Shown: positions 11,586-21,270, counted from the first letter of the stretch. The stretch is DNA of 64,000 bases from Akkermansia sp. (GCA_024405435.1 JAKSOU010000003.1:1-64000), one strand, 5' to 3'. The notes: a model not told the origin generated them from the sequence alone. Numbers and translations are program-made.

Positions 11586-11615
11586 GGTTAAGGTTTTGTT
11601 GAATCAGGCGGGTGA

Positions 11616-12233
11616 TTAGAACCAGCAGCCCACGCCCAGGGAGATGGTGTGCTGGCCGTAGTTGCCCTTTACGCCCTTCTTGTCCACGTAGGTGCGGCCG
11701 AACTCGTAGCCCAGGCGCACGTACACGGCATCGCTGCACTGGATCTGGATGCCGCCGCCCACGCCGAACGTGAAGCCGTCCGTGTCAACCTTCTCCGTGC
11801 CAAACACAGACTTCTCCTTGACCTGGCCGATGGAGTAGCCGGCGCGGCCACCAAGGAAGAAGGAGACCTCGTCGCTGACGGCCAGGTGTACGTTGTAGCC
11901 CAGGGTGATGGGCATGGCGTACATCTCGTCCTTGTAGTGCACGTAGTCCTCCGTGTACTTCTCGTTGCCGGCCTCGTATGCCACGGACAGGCAGAACTGG
12001 TGGCGCACGGAAGCGCGCTGCATGGAGTACAGGCTGAAGTTGAGGCGGGCGCCCCACATGTCGGGCATGTGTTTCTCGGAGCCGATGGCGTAGAGGGCAT
12101 CGATTCCCCACACGGGGGTCCAGTCGTAGCCGGTGTAGGCGCCGGGCTGGTTCTCCGGGAGCACGTAGGGTGCGGCGTTGGCAACGCCTGCAAGGCATGC
12201 CATGATGGTCAATGTAGAAAGAACTTTTTTCAT
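11616..12233 (-). CDS. Small outer-membrane beta-barrel protein
   Basis: 205 residues. The signal peptide MKKVLSTLTIMACLAGVANA is followed by a mature protein of alternating amphipathic strands (for example LGYNVHLAVSDEVSFFLGGRAGY and AVYVRLGYEFGRTY, joined by charged turns) and ends in aromatic Trp-Phe (VGCWF), the C-terminal signal of outer-membrane barrels. Resembles OmpX/OmpA-like eight-stranded barrels (outer membrane beta-barrel family). The ATG at 12233 is chosen for the signal peptide. It has an AGAGGAA sequence 6-7 nt upstream, one of the few Shine-Dalgarno-like sites in the window. Function beyond being a barrel is unknown. Confidence 0.8.
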   Translation of the reverse strand: MKKVLSTLTIMACLAGVANAAPYVLPENQPGAYTGYDWTPVWGIDALYAIGSEKHMPDMWGARLNFSLYSMQRASVRHQFCLSVAYEAGNEKYTEDYVHYKDEMYAMPITLGYNVHLAVSDEVSFFLGGRAGYSIGQVKEKSVFGTEKVDTDGFTFGVGGGIQIQCSDAVYVRLGYEFGRTYVDKKGVKGNYGQHTISLGVGCWF

Positions 12234-12243
12234 AGACGTTTCC

Positions 12244-12272
12244 TCTTTAGCACAATTCCCCGCGCCATTCAA
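12244..12272 (-). promoter_or_regulatory. Predicted promoter of the outer-membrane barrel gene
   Basis: TTGAAT (12267-12272), 17-nt spacer, TAAAGA (12244-12249). Ten nt lie between the -10 box and the ATG at 12233. Confidence 0.5.
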
Positions 12273-12318
12273 GCATTTTCTTCACGCGGCCCCGAAATTT
12301 TGTTCCGTCGACACAGCC

Positions 12319-12347
12319 TTGACCCGGTGCGGGGAATGCGGTAGACT
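12319..12347 (+). promoter_or_regulatory. Predicted ahcY-folC promoter
   Basis: TTGACC (12319-12324), 17-nt spacer, TAGACT (12342-12347). Nine nt separate the -10 box from the ATG at 12357, leaving a leader of about 2-3 nt. This excludes an SAH riboswitch in the leader. Confidence 0.65.
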
Positions 12348-12356
12348 TGGCGCAAC

Positions 12357-13769
<1,413 letters not shown>

Positions 13770-13773
13770 CACC

Positions 13774-14985
13774 GTGTTCACCGGACTCGCAGAGGCGCTG
13801 GACTGGCTGTACGCCACGCAGGTGTTCGGCATCAAGCTGGGGCTGGACGGCATGCGCCGCCTGCTGCGCGAGTGCGGCGTGAGCGAGCCCCACGCCCGCG
13901 TGATCCACGTGGCGGGCACCAACGGCAAGGGCTCCACCTGCGCGTTCGCGGAATCCGTGGCGCGCGCCGCCGGATACTCCACGGGCCTGTTCACCTCGCC
14001 CCACCTGGTGGCGTTCAACGAGCGCATCCGCGTGAACGGCGAGGACATCCCGGATGCGGACGCCGCGCGGCTCATCGGCAAGGTGAGGGACACCATCGCG
14101 AGCTGGGAAACGCCGCCCACCTTCTTTGAAATCGTGCTGGCGGTGGCCATGATGCACTTCGCGGAGCGCGCGGTGGACATCATCATCCTGGAAACCGGAA
14201 TGGGCGGCCGCCTGGACGCCACCAACGCCGTGCCCAAGGACGTGGCCGTCATCACCCCCGTCGGCATGGACCATACCCAGTACCTCGGCAACACGCTCTA
14301 CGAGATAGCCGGGGAGAAGGCCGCCATCATCGCCTGGCACCGCCCTGCCCTCTCCGCACCGCAGCAGCCGGACGCCCTGCGCGCCATCCACGAGGCCGCA
14401 CAGCGCATGGACACCAACTACCGCATTGTCTCCGAACCCTGCGGGCAGCCGCTCGGCCTGCGCGGGAGCCACCAGAAGATGAACGCCGCGCTGGCGCTGG
14501 CCGCGCTGCACGCGCTGCCGCACTTCCTCTGCTCCGCGGAGGAGGAGGCGCGCGGGCTGGCAGAGGTTCGCTGGCCCGGCCGCTTCGAGGAAATCCTGCC
14601 CGGCGTAATCATGGACGGCGCACACAACCCGCCCGCCATCCGCGTGCTCGTGGAAACCTGGAAAAGGGAATTCCCCGACACCAAGGCGCGCTGCATCTAC
14701 GCCGGCTCCGCCGACAAGGCGCTGGACGAGGTCATCGGCCTGCTCTCCCCGCTGGTGGGGGAATGGGTGCTGCCGCCCGTGCAGAGCCCGCGCATCCTGC
14801 CGCAGGACGAGATGGCCGCCAAGGTGCGCGCCGTCGGCAGCGCGCCCGTCTCCACGCCCGCCACGCTGGAGGAAGCCCTGCAAACACTCCCCCCCGGCAC
14901 GCTGATATGCGGCTCCTTCTTCCTGCTGGGAGAGGCCAAGGCCATCCTGGCCAAACGCCAAGACTACCGCGCCACCAAGCAGTGA
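13774..14985 (+). CDS. folC: Bifunctional folylpolyglutamate synthase/dihydrofolate synthase
   Basis: Mur-ligase-family enzyme that adds glutamate to dihydropteroate and to reduced folates in the cytoplasm, using ATP. 403 residues, slightly below the usual 420-430. The P-loop VAGTNGKGSTCAF is near residue 45. TSPHLVAFNERIRVNGEDI and ETGMGGRLDATN follow as family signatures, and VIMDGAHNPPAI marks the start of the C-terminal domain. The start is GTG at 13774, 4 nt after the ahcY stop, with no separate promoter; translation probably depends on coupling to ahcY. Confidence 0.93.
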   Translation: MFTGLAEALDWLYATQVFGIKLGLDGMRRLLRECGVSEPHARVIHVAGTNGKGSTCAFAESVARAAGYSTGLFTSPHLVAFNERIRVNGEDIPDADAARLIGKVRDTIASWETPPTFFEIVLAVAMMHFAERAVDIIILETGMGGRLDATNAVPKDVAVITPVGMDHTQYLGNTLYEIAGEKAAIIAWHRPALSAPQQPDALRAIHEAAQRMDTNYRIVSEPCGQPLGLRGSHQKMNAALALAALHALPHFLCSAEEEARGLAEVRWPGRFEEILPGVIMDGAHNPPAIRVLVETWKREFPDTKARCIYAGSADKALDEVIGLLSPLVGEWVLPPVQSPRILPQDEMAAKVRAVGSAPVSTPATLEEALQTLPPGTLICGSFFLLGEAKAILAKRQDYRATKQ

Positions 14986-15018
14986 TTCCCGCGGAAACGC
15001 CGCAAAGGGAGGAACTGG

Positions 15019-16302
15019 TCATGGTCGCAGGGCGGTGGCGGGCACCACGTACACGCCGTCCGGGCGGCGGTAGGCGGCATCGCACAGCCCGCATATCACG
15101 CAGAGGAACGCGGGGGCGTTCGCCGGGCTTTCCGCCACCAGCGCCGCGCGCAGCTTGAGCAGCCCGGCTGCCGCGGCATCGATCTGGTTGGCGCCGAGCT
15201 TGATTTCGATGGCGCCCCAGGTCGAATCCGGCAGCTCCACCACGGCGTCAATCTCGCGGTCCCTGTAGTCGCGGTAGTGGTAGAGCTTGGCGTTGAAGGA
15301 TTCCGCATAGACGCGCAAATCTCGCTCGACGAGGCTCTCGAAGAGGAAGCCGAGGGTGTTCAAGTCGCCCATGAGGCGCTTGGGGGTGGCACCGAGCAGG
15401 GCCGCCGCCAGCGAGGGGTCCGCGAAATGCCATTTCTCCGCCTGCTTCACGCGCACGGACGAACGCAGGCCGAACCCGAACGGCGGCTGGTTCTCCAGCA
15501 GGAAAAGCCGCCGCAGCACATCCAGATAGCCGTTCACGGTCTTGATGTCGATATCCTGCGCATCCACCGCACTGATGTCGCTCACCAGCTTGCGCACGGT
15601 GGTCAGGGTGCATTCGTTGCGCGCCAGCGAGCGCAGCAGCAGTTGCATCTTGGCGGTGTCGCGCCGCACGCCGTCCAATCGGTTCATGTCGTCGCTCACC
15701 ACGGCGCGTATGTACTCGCGCGGCAGAAGCATGGCGCGGTTGAGCGGCATGCCGAGCGCCGCCGGCCACCCGCCGCGCACAATCAGCTCCGCCAAACGCT
15801 CCAGCTTCACCGGGCCGGTGGCCTTGTTTTTCGCAAAACCCTTCCCGAAGAGGCCCTGCAGGGAAACATCTCCGCTTGAATCGCCGGATTCGTAGAGCGA
15901 CATGGTGTGCATGCGCAGGCGCGCAATGCGCCCCGCCCCGCTGTGCAGCACGCCCTTGGTCACGGGGGTGGCGGAGCCGGTGAGCACAAACTGCCCATGC
16001 CGCCCGGCGGCATCATCCACACCGAAGCGCACGGCATCCCACAGGGACGGCACCTCCTGCCATTCATCCAGCAGGCGCGGGCGTTCCCCCTCCAGCACAA
16101 GCGCGGGGTCCATCTCCGCCATGCGGCGGTTCTGAAAATTGCCGCGCGGGTCCGCCAGGGAGCACACGCTCCCGCTGTGGCGCGCGGAGGTCCAGGTCTT
16201 GCCGCACCACTTGGGCCCCTCCACGCACACCGCGCCGAAGGTCTTGAGGTAGAGCGAGAGCGCGGCATCCGCCACGCGCGGCCTGTAGTCTTTGTTCTCC
16301 AT
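15019..16302 (-). CDS. AAA-type ATP-binding protein, DUF4143 family
   Basis: 427 residues. The N-terminal P-loop ATPase domain has Walker A in GPKWCGKTW (about residue 30) and Walker B in RPRLLDEWQEVP (about 75). The C-terminal half is a DUF4143 domain, a PD-(D/E)XK-nuclease-like fold (REIDAVVELPDSTWGAIEIK fits that core). This family is common and mobile in gut bacteria; its role is not established. Unlike most genes here it has a clear Shine-Dalgarno (AGGAG 7 nt before the ATG) and a promoter overlapped by a 23-bp tandem repeat array, which together suggest horizontal acquisition. It lies convergent to folC with a 33-nt gap. Confidence 0.88.
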   Translation of the reverse strand: MENKDYRPRVADAALSLYLKTFGAVCVEGPKWCGKTWTSARHSGSVCSLADPRGNFQNRRMAEMDPALVLEGERPRLLDEWQEVPSLWDAVRFGVDDAAGRHGQFVLTGSATPVTKGVLHSGAGRIARLRMHTMSLYESGDSSGDVSLQGLFGKGFAKNKATGPVKLERLAELIVRGGWPAALGMPLNRAMLLPREYIRAVVSDDMNRLDGVRRDTAKMQLLLRSLARNECTLTTVRKLVSDISAVDAQDIDIKTVNGYLDVLRRLFLLENQPPFGFGLRSSVRVKQAEKWHFADPSLAAALLGATPKRLMGDLNTLGFLFESLVERDLRVYAESFNAKLYHYRDYRDREIDAVVELPDSTWGAIEIKLGANQIDAAAAGLLKLRAALVAESPANAPAFLCVICGLCDAAYRRPDGVYVVPATALRP

Positions 16303-16320
16303 GGCTTTTCTCCTGCCCGC

Positions 16321-16349
16321 ACTTTATCTCATTCCCACAGATTTGTCAA
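16321..16349 (-). promoter_or_regulatory. Predicted promoter of the DUF4143 ATPase gene
   Basis: TTGACA (16344-16349), 17-nt spacer, TAAAGT (16321-16326). One copy of the 23-bp-spaced motif (TGTGGGAATG on this strand) fills the spacer and the next lies just upstream of the -35 box, as expected for an operator array. Confidence 0.65.
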
Positions 16350-16431
16350 TCCCATTCCCATACTTTTTTAGTTTTCGTTCCCACATATTTTCATTTTTCA
16401 TTCCCATATATTTCTATTTTCCATTCCCATA
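16330..16431. repeat. Five copies of CRTTCCCAYA at exact 23-bp intervals
   Basis: Copies start at 16330, 16353, 16376, 16399 and 16422. Read toward the ATPase gene each is TRTGGGAAYG followed by 13 purine-rich, poorly conserved bases. The strict 23-bp period (about two helical turns) with only the 10-bp core conserved indicates phased protein binding sites rather than a sequence-identical minisatellite. There are no Cas genes and the spacing is too short for CRISPR. Confidence 0.9.
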
Positions 16432-16529
16432 AATTTCACCCTTGGGCGGGTGCAAAAGGGGCGGGGTTGAATGAAACGTGGTTTTATACGCCGCACAATG
16501 CAGCGTTCCGCTCCCTAGGGATGTGTTTT

Positions 16530-17189
16530 TCAACGGATGATTTCCGTGAGCAGGGGGATGGTGCCGACGGTGAGCACGTCTCCGTGGCGGAGGGGAACGC
16601 GGTAGTCTGTGGGCTGGAGCTCGCGCTCGTTCACGGCGGTGCCGTTGAGGGAGCCCAGGTCCGTCACCACCAGGCCGTCGTCCGTGAGCTCCAGGCGCAC
16701 GTGCTCGCGGGAGACGCAGGCGTGGTCCAGCAGGATGATGTGGGGCACGTTGCGTTCGCGGCCGATGACGATGCCGTCCTCGCGTGCCATCTCGGAAAAG
16801 GGGATGTGGGTTTCCCAGGGCTTGCCGTCCGGCATGCGGCCGGCGAGGTGCAGCACGGCGTTGGTGGGGGCGTCGCGGTGGCTCACGGCCTTGGGGCGGC
16901 GGGATTCCAGCCCGGAGCCCAGGTCCCACTTGATGCGCAGCGCATCGTACGGCGGCAGGGGCTGCAGGTAGGCGGCCGGGTGTACGGAGGGCGTCTCCCC
17001 GGTGCCGCCGGGCGGCGGTTGGGCGATGGAGATGGGGTGGTCCCAGTCCGCATCCTCCGCAGCGTGCACCTGCGCGGAGACATCGCCTATGCTGGCGCGC
17101 ACGGCGGCCAGCTCCGCCTCCAGCACGCGCGCGCGCTCCCGCAGCTCTGCGAGCGCGGCCTTGTCGTCGTTCTGGGGGGTATCGGGCAT
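16530..17189 (-). CDS. FHA-domain protein
   Basis: 219 residues, predicted cytoplasmic. Residues about 8-45 form a short coiled coil (AALAELRERARVLEAELAAV). A proline-rich linker leads to a C-terminal forkhead-associated domain (about 135-219) with GIVIGRERN, SREHVRL and DLGSLNGTAVN, the phosphothreonine-binding loops of FHA domains. It should therefore bind phosphothreonine peptides; no Ser/Thr kinase is in the window. The ATG at 17189 lies 20 nt after the YugP-type protease gene, so both probably share the promoter at 18013-18041. Confidence 0.88.
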   Translation of the reverse strand: MPDTPQNDDKAALAELRERARVLEAELAAVRASIGDVSAQVHAAEDADWDHPISIAQPPPGGTGETPSVHPAAYLQPLPPYDALRIKWDLGSGLESRRPKAVSHRDAPTNAVLHLAGRMPDGKPWETHIPFSEMAREDGIVIGRERNVPHIILLDHACVSREHVRLELTDDGLVVTDLGSLNGTAVNERELQPTDYRVPLRHGDVLTVGTIPLLTEIIR

Positions 17190-17209
17190 GGCGTGGCGGG
17201 GCAGGTGAA

Positions 17210-18001
17210 TCAACGGCGCTTGGCCGCGCGGGAAAGGATGATTCCGGCGTAGTACACCAGCTGGGCCAGCGAGGACAGCGCAGCGGACACGTAGGTCATG
17301 GCGGCCCACTTGAGCGCGGTCTGCGCCTGGTCGTGCATGGCGCCGTCGGCCAGGCCGCTTTCCTCCAGCCACTTGAGCGCGCGGCGGGAGGCGTTGAACT
17401 CCACCGGCAGCGTGATGAAAGCGAAGATGGAGGTGCAGGCGAAGAGCGCCAGGCCCACCCACGCCACGGTGGTGTTGCCGTTGGCTCCCACCATCGCCAG
17501 CCCCGCGATGAACACCACCTGCCCCAGGCGGGAGCCGATGTTCACCATGGGCACGATGGACGAGCGCAGCCGCAGCCACGGGTATGCGGTGGCGTGCTGC
17601 ACGGCGTGCCCGCACTCGTGCGCGGCCACGGCCATGGCGGTGATGGTGTTGCACTTGTACACCACCTCGGAAAGATTCACAGTTTTGTCCGCGGGGTTGT
17701 AGTGGTCGGTGAGCTTGCCCTTGGTACTGACCACGCGCACATCATGGATGCCGTTCTGCTCCAGCATGCGGCGCGCGGTTTCAGCGCCGCTGACGGGGGC
17801 CTCCACCTGGGAGTATTTGCTCATCACGGACATGAGCCGCTTCTGCACCACCGTGCCCAGAAGTCCCATCACCACCAGCAGGATGATGCCCAGCATGGTG
17901 GTGGGGTTCTCCATGGCGCTGGAGAACCCGCGCATGGAAAGGTCGTTCACCTCGGAGGCATCCGGACCCCACTGCGCCAAGACCTGTAGGAAAGACATCA
18001 T
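17210..18001 (-). CDS. Membrane-bound neutral zinc metallopeptidase, YugP family
   Basis: 263 residues (262 if the second ATG at 17998 is used). An N-terminal membrane helix (TMLGIILLVVMGLLGTVVQ, about 36-54) is followed by a domain with the zinc motif AVAAHECGHAVQHA (HEXXH-type HECGH, about 125) and three further hydrophobic segments (VVFIAGLAMVGANG, VAWVGLALFACTSIFAFITL, and a C-terminal YYAGIIL). This matches the YugP family of integral-membrane peptidases, whose substrates are unknown. It leads a two-gene operon with the FHA protein. Confidence 0.9.
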   Translation of the reverse strand: MMSFLQVLAQWGPDASEVNDLSMRGFSSAMENPTTMLGIILLVVMGLLGTVVQKRLMSVMSKYSQVEAPVSGAETARRMLEQNGIHDVRVVSTKGKLTDHYNPADKTVNLSEVVYKCNTITAMAVAAHECGHAVQHATAYPWLRLRSSIVPMVNIGSRLGQVVFIAGLAMVGANGNTTVAWVGLALFACTSIFAFITLPVEFNASRRALKWLEESGLADGAMHDQAQTALKWAAMTYVSAALSSLAQLVYYAGIILSRAAKRR

Positions 18002-18012
18002 ACGTGCCTGTC

Positions 18013-18041
18013 AGCATACCAGCGCGCACGCGGATTTTCAA
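18013..18041 (-). promoter_or_regulatory. Predicted promoter of the YugP-FHA operon
   Basis: TTGAAA (18036-18041), 17-nt spacer, TATGCT (18013-18018). Eleven or 14 nt lie between the -10 box and the two adjacent ATG codons at 18001 and 17998. Confidence 0.5.
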
Positions 18042-18066
18042 GCAAAAAGCACGGAGAGCGGCCGAA

Positions 18067-18612
18067 TCAAATTGCCGCCGGACCGCCGCCGCGGGGGATG
18101 GGCAAGCCCTGCACGCCGGCCCGCAGGGCGGGATCGGATATTTCCTCGAACGTGCCGTTGGCGGGGTCGCGGCGGAAGCAGCGCTCGGTCTCCGGGGCGT
18201 TCCTTGCATCCGCCGCAGGCTGGAAGTACAGATACCACACTGCCCTGTCATTGTCCTCGACCTGAAGTGCCGGGTAGTAGGCGTATTGCGGGTTCCCCCA
18301 TATGGGGATGCCCAGCGATTCGCCCAGGCGACGGAACATTTCCTCAATTTCGCGCATGTACTGCGGCTCGACCGGCTCTATTCCCTCTTCCTCAAATGAG
18401 GCGCGGCCGATATACAACATGCCGCCCAAATCAAACGCGCCGATATGCCACGCCATCATGACGCCGCACTCGTCCACGCCCCAACGGGCGCACTGCCCGC
18501 GCGTTGCCACCACCTCCACCACCTTGCGAACATTCCGCCCCTCGTCGGACCACACAATGTCCCCGACGCGCGCCTCCACCCCGTTGGGATAGCAAACCTT
18601 TTCCTCTCTCAT
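18067..18612 (-). CDS. Hypothetical protein
   Basis: 181 residues, no family recognised, no signal peptide or membrane helix. The N-terminal part (CYPNGVEARVGDIVW, then RGQCARWGVDECGVMMAW) resembles short beta-rich regulatory or immunity-type proteins, but I cannot name the family. Hydrophobic/acidic patches such as EPQYMREIEEMFRRLGESL suggest a helix in the middle. It has its own promoter (18620-18647) with 7 nt between the -10 box and the ATG, which supports the gene being real. Confidence 0.6.
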   Translation of the reverse strand: MREEKVCYPNGVEARVGDIVWSDEGRNVRKVVEVVATRGQCARWGVDECGVMMAWHIGAFDLGGMLYIGRASFEEEGIEPVEPQYMREIEEMFRRLGESLGIPIWGNPQYAYYPALQVEDNDRAVWYLYFQPAADARNAPETERCFRRDPANGTFEEISDPALRAGVQGLPIPRGGGPAAI

Positions 18613-18619
18613 GGCGTTT

Positions 18620-18647
18620 ATTTAACGCAAAGCGATGGCGCAGTCAA
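18620..18647 (-). promoter_or_regulatory. Predicted promoter of the 18.1-18.6 kb hypothetical gene
   Basis: TTGACT (18642-18647), 16-nt spacer, TTAAAT (18620-18625), then 7 nt to the ATG at 18612. Confidence 0.5.
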
Positions 18648-18657
18648 CATGATTCCG

Positions 18658-19758
18658 TCAGCCGCGGAGGGTTTGGCCGTTGTCGGGTGCTGGGAAGCGG
18701 GCGGGGTCCACTTTGTTTTTCTGGAGTGCGGCGGCGAGGTCGTCGAGCGTTTCTTGATAGCCCTCGTTGGCGAGCTGCCAGGTGCCGAAATGGCAGGCGA
18801 TTCCCATGCGGGCGTGCAGGGTGAGGAAGGCCTCCACGGCATCCGCCGGGCTGGTGTGGTTCTTGCGTATCCACTCCGGGCGGTACTGGCCGATGGGCAG
18901 GATGGCCACGTCCGGCGCGCCCAGGCGGCCATGGATGTCTGCGAAGCAGGCGCTGCGCGCGCTGTCGCCCGCGAAGTACACCTTGGGGCCGCCGTGGGAT
19001 TCCAGCCAGAATCCGCACCAGAGCGAGCGGTTGCGGGTGTCCTGCGTGCGGTAGCGGCTGCTCCAGTGGCGCGCGGGGGTGAGGGTGACGCGCAGCTTGC
19101 CCGCGTCCACGGTTTCCCACCAGTCGCGCTCCTCCGCACGGCACTCTCCGCAATGGTGCTCCAGCAGGCTCTTCAATCCCAGGGGCATGATGAACAGCGG
19201 GTTGTCCCGCTCGCGCAAGCGCTGCAGCGTGGGCACGTCGAAATGGTCGTAGTGGTCGTGCGTGAGCAGGCAGACATCGATGTGCGGCAGCTTGTCCCAC
19301 GCGATGCCGGCGGGGCGGTGGCGCTTGGGGCCGAACCCTTGCACAGGGCTGGTGTAGTCGCTCCACACGGGGTCGGTGAGGATGTTCATGCCAGCCATGC
19401 GCAGCAGGAAGGTGGAGTGGTTGACGAGCGTGGCCTCCCAGGCCTTGCCGTCCACTGAGGGCGCAAGCTGCGGCGTGCAACGGAGCTCCGCCACATCGGG
19501 GTACTCGCCCATGGAGAGGCGGTCGCGGCACCAGCCCAGCAAATCGCCCGTGGAGTAGGGCGCATACGGCTCCGGGTTGAAGAAGCGCGTGCCGTCGAAA
19601 TGGTCGCTCACGGGGCCGTGCCACTCGCCGGGGCGGCAGAGCGTGCGCGGCAGCAGCCAATCCACGCCGAACCCGGCGGCGGTGAGCGCGCCCGCGCCCG
19701 CCAGCCCCTTCAGGAACCAGCGGCGGCTGCGCTTGGGTGTCTCTCCGTTGCCTGCCAT
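18658..19758 (-). CDS. Exported MBL-fold metallo-hydrolase (UlaG/NAPE-PLD-like)
   Basis: 366 residues. The N-terminus RSRRWFLKGLAGAGALTAAG is a Tat-type signal (twin Arg followed by a hydrophobic stretch), so export of a folded, metal-loaded enzyme is likely. The metallo-beta-lactamase core has LLTHDHYDHFD (HXHXDH-type metal site, here HDHYDH), FAGDSARS as the bridging Asp block and a later CHFGTW. Overall layout (NHSTFLLRMAGMNILTDPVWS) matches the NAPE-PLD/UlaG-like subgroup, which includes phospholipid-cleaving enzymes; the substrate here is unknown. The ATG at 19758 is chosen because it places the Tat motif at the N-terminus. It is the last gene of a six-gene operon, 22 nt after the nucleotidyltransferase. 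Confidence 0.87.
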   Translation of the reverse strand: MAGNGETPKRSRRWFLKGLAGAGALTAAGFGVDWLLPRTLCRPGEWHGPVSDHFDGTRFFNPEPYAPYSTGDLLGWCRDRLSMGEYPDVAELRCTPQLAPSVDGKAWEATLVNHSTFLLRMAGMNILTDPVWSDYTSPVQGFGPKRHRPAGIAWDKLPHIDVCLLTHDHYDHFDVPTLQRLRERDNPLFIMPLGLKSLLEHHCGECRAEERDWWETVDAGKLRVTLTPARHWSSRYRTQDTRNRSLWCGFWLESHGGPKVYFAGDSARSACFADIHGRLGAPDVAILPIGQYRPEWIRKNHTSPADAVEAFLTLHARMGIACHFGTWQLANEGYQETLDDLAAALQKNKVDPARFPAPDNGQTLRG

Positions 19759-19780
19759 GTCGTGATTGTAGGGTTTGCGC

Positions 19781-20668
19781 TCAAGCCTGCACGGTGATGC
19801 GCGGGGTGATGATGCAGCGGCGGTAGGTTCCGGGCTCCACGTGGGTGCGCGGCCACACGATGCAGTCGTCCAGCACGCATCCGGCGGGGATATGGGCGTC
19901 CTGGCCGATGGTGCAGTCCTCGCCGATATCGGCGGTGGCGGCAATGACGGCGGAGGAGTGGATGCGCGCGCGCGAACTGGCCTGCAGCACGGCGTCCAGG
20001 TAGGTTTGGGGGGAGCCGAGCTCGCGCCAGTTGGCCCAGTCGCACACGTGGCCGCCCACCTTGCCCTGCCGTATCAGTTCCAGCCAGGTGGGCACCACGG
20101 AGAATTTTTCCTCATCGGCGGGGAAGAGGTCGAACACCTGCGGTTCCATGATGTACATGCCCGCGAACTGGTACTCCCCCGCATCCACGCCCAGCGCGTG
20201 GCGCATGTCGGTCACCAGCCCGGTGGCGGGGTTGAATCCCACGTTTTTCTTGCCGTCCACGCTGCGCAGCGCCAGGGTGACCCAGTGCCCGCCCGCGCTG
20301 TGCGCCGCCAGCAGCTCGTCCACGGGGATATCCGTCCAGATATCGCCGTTGTGCACCAGGAGCGGCGCGGCGGGGTCCGCCAGCAGGGGGCGGATTTTCT
20401 TCACGCCGCCGCCGGAGTCCAGCGGCTCGTCCTCATGGCTGAACTGCACGGGCTTTCCGCGGTAGGTTCCCTCCGGGAAGGCGCGCTCCCACATGAGCGG
20501 CAGGCAGGATGTGTTCACGATGAACGAATCCACCCCGTAGCGCATGAAGTGGTCCATGGTGTGGTGTACGAGCGGCTTCTGGAACACGGGCATCAGCGGC
20601 TTGGGCAAGATGCTGGTGAGCGGCGCCAGCCGCGTGCCGAGTCCCGCTCCTAGGATGAACGCTTGCAT
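19781..20668 (-). CDS. NDP-sugar pyrophosphorylase-type nucleotidyltransferase
   Basis: 295 residues, cytoplasmic. The N-terminal nucleotide-binding signature AFILGAGLGTRLAPLT continues into LPKPLMPVFQKPLV, and LLVHNGDIWTDIP carries the metal-binding Asp. A short C-terminal left-handed beta-helix (hexapeptide-like ARIHSSAVIAATADIGEDC region, residues about 245-290) follows. This layout matches sugar-1-phosphate nucleotidyltransferases close to MurU or mannose-1-phosphate guanylyltransferases. The sugar and nucleotide cannot be told from sequence alone. The ATG at 20668 gives the canonical start MQAFILGAG. It lies within the six-gene operon, 25 nt after the DUF4126 gene. Confidence 0.85.
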   Translation of the reverse strand: MQAFILGAGLGTRLAPLTSILPKPLMPVFQKPLVHHTMDHFMRYGVDSFIVNTSCLPLMWERAFPEGTYRGKPVQFSHEDEPLDSGGGVKKIRPLLADPAAPLLVHNGDIWTDIPVDELLAAHSAGGHWVTLALRSVDGKKNVGFNPATGLVTDMRHALGVDAGEYQFAGMYIMEPQVFDLFPADEEKFSVVPTWLELIRQGKVGGHVCDWANWRELGSPQTYLDAVLQASSRARIHSSAVIAATADIGEDCTIGQDAHIPAGCVLDDCIVWPRTHVEPGTYRRCIITPRITVQA

Positions 20669-20693
20669 GGTGAAAGTGGCGTATGGGGTGGAA

Positions 20694-21269
20694 TCACTCG
20701 GCAGCCCTGCGGCGGCGGATTTTGTTGACGATGATGCACATGCCGGCCACCATGAGGATGAGGAAGACGGCCGCAATCACAGGGGCGACAACCGCCAGCG
20801 CGGAGCCGATGGTGGCGCATCCGTTCTCCACGGTGGAGACGATGCAGTTGCCGAGGCCGCCGGTGGTGGCGGTGCTGCCTGCGCGCACGGTGGCGGCGCC
20901 CGCCTTCACGGCCCCGGCGGCGCCACCGCCCGCCACCACGCCCAGCCCCCATTGCAGCGCGGGCGGCATATCGCCCAGCAGGCCGCCCACCAGCAGCGTG
21001 CCCGCCACCAGGGCCAGCGGGCCGTGGATGGTGTCAAGCGCGTTGTCCACCCAGGGGATGTAGTAGGCCAGGATTTCCACCAGCGTGGCGGCGGAAAGGC
21101 CCACCAGGCCCAGGTCCGTGGCGGTCCAGGCGAGAGCGGGTGTGGCGTTGAGGCCCATGAAGCGCACGGCCAGGCCGACCGCCAGCAGGGGCACGAAGAT
21201 GCGGAACCCGCACGCGGCGGACAGGCATACGCCCATGACCAGGGCGATGGTGAGTTGCATGTAGTCCAT
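20694..21269 (-). CDS. DUF4126 membrane protein
   Basis: 191 residues, family DUF4126, function unknown. It is hydrophobic throughout, with about four or five membrane segments: LTIALVMGVCLSAACGFRIF, then GLVGLSAATLVEILAYYIPW, then GPLALVAGTLLVGGLLGD, and a C-terminal VAPVIAAVFLILMVAGMCII. It ends in a basic tail (NKIRRRRAAE). The PWVDNALD block and the small-residue-rich stretch GLGVVAGGGAAGAVKAGA are family features. The ATG at 21269 comes 1 nt after the stop of the CPBP protease gene, so the two are almost certainly coupled; a second in-frame ATG at 21260 is possible. Confidence 0.82.
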   Translation of the reverse strand: MDYMQLTIALVMGVCLSAACGFRIFVPLLAVGLAVRFMGLNATPALAWTATDLGLVGLSAATLVEILAYYIPWVDNALDTIHGPLALVAGTLLVGGLLGDMPPALQWGLGVVAGGGAAGAVKAGAATVRAGSTATTGGLGNCIVSTVENGCATIGSALAVVAPVIAAVFLILMVAGMCIIVNKIRRRRAAE

Positions 21270-21270
21270 G

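Noticed and set aside
12320-12356. Possible SAH riboswitch before ahcY
   Set aside because: The predicted promoter leaves only 2-3 nt of leader, too little for any riboswitch.
16330-16431. Possible CRISPR array
   Set aside because: Only a 10-bp core is repeated, the period is 23 bp, and there are no Cas genes; it fits phased operator sites better.
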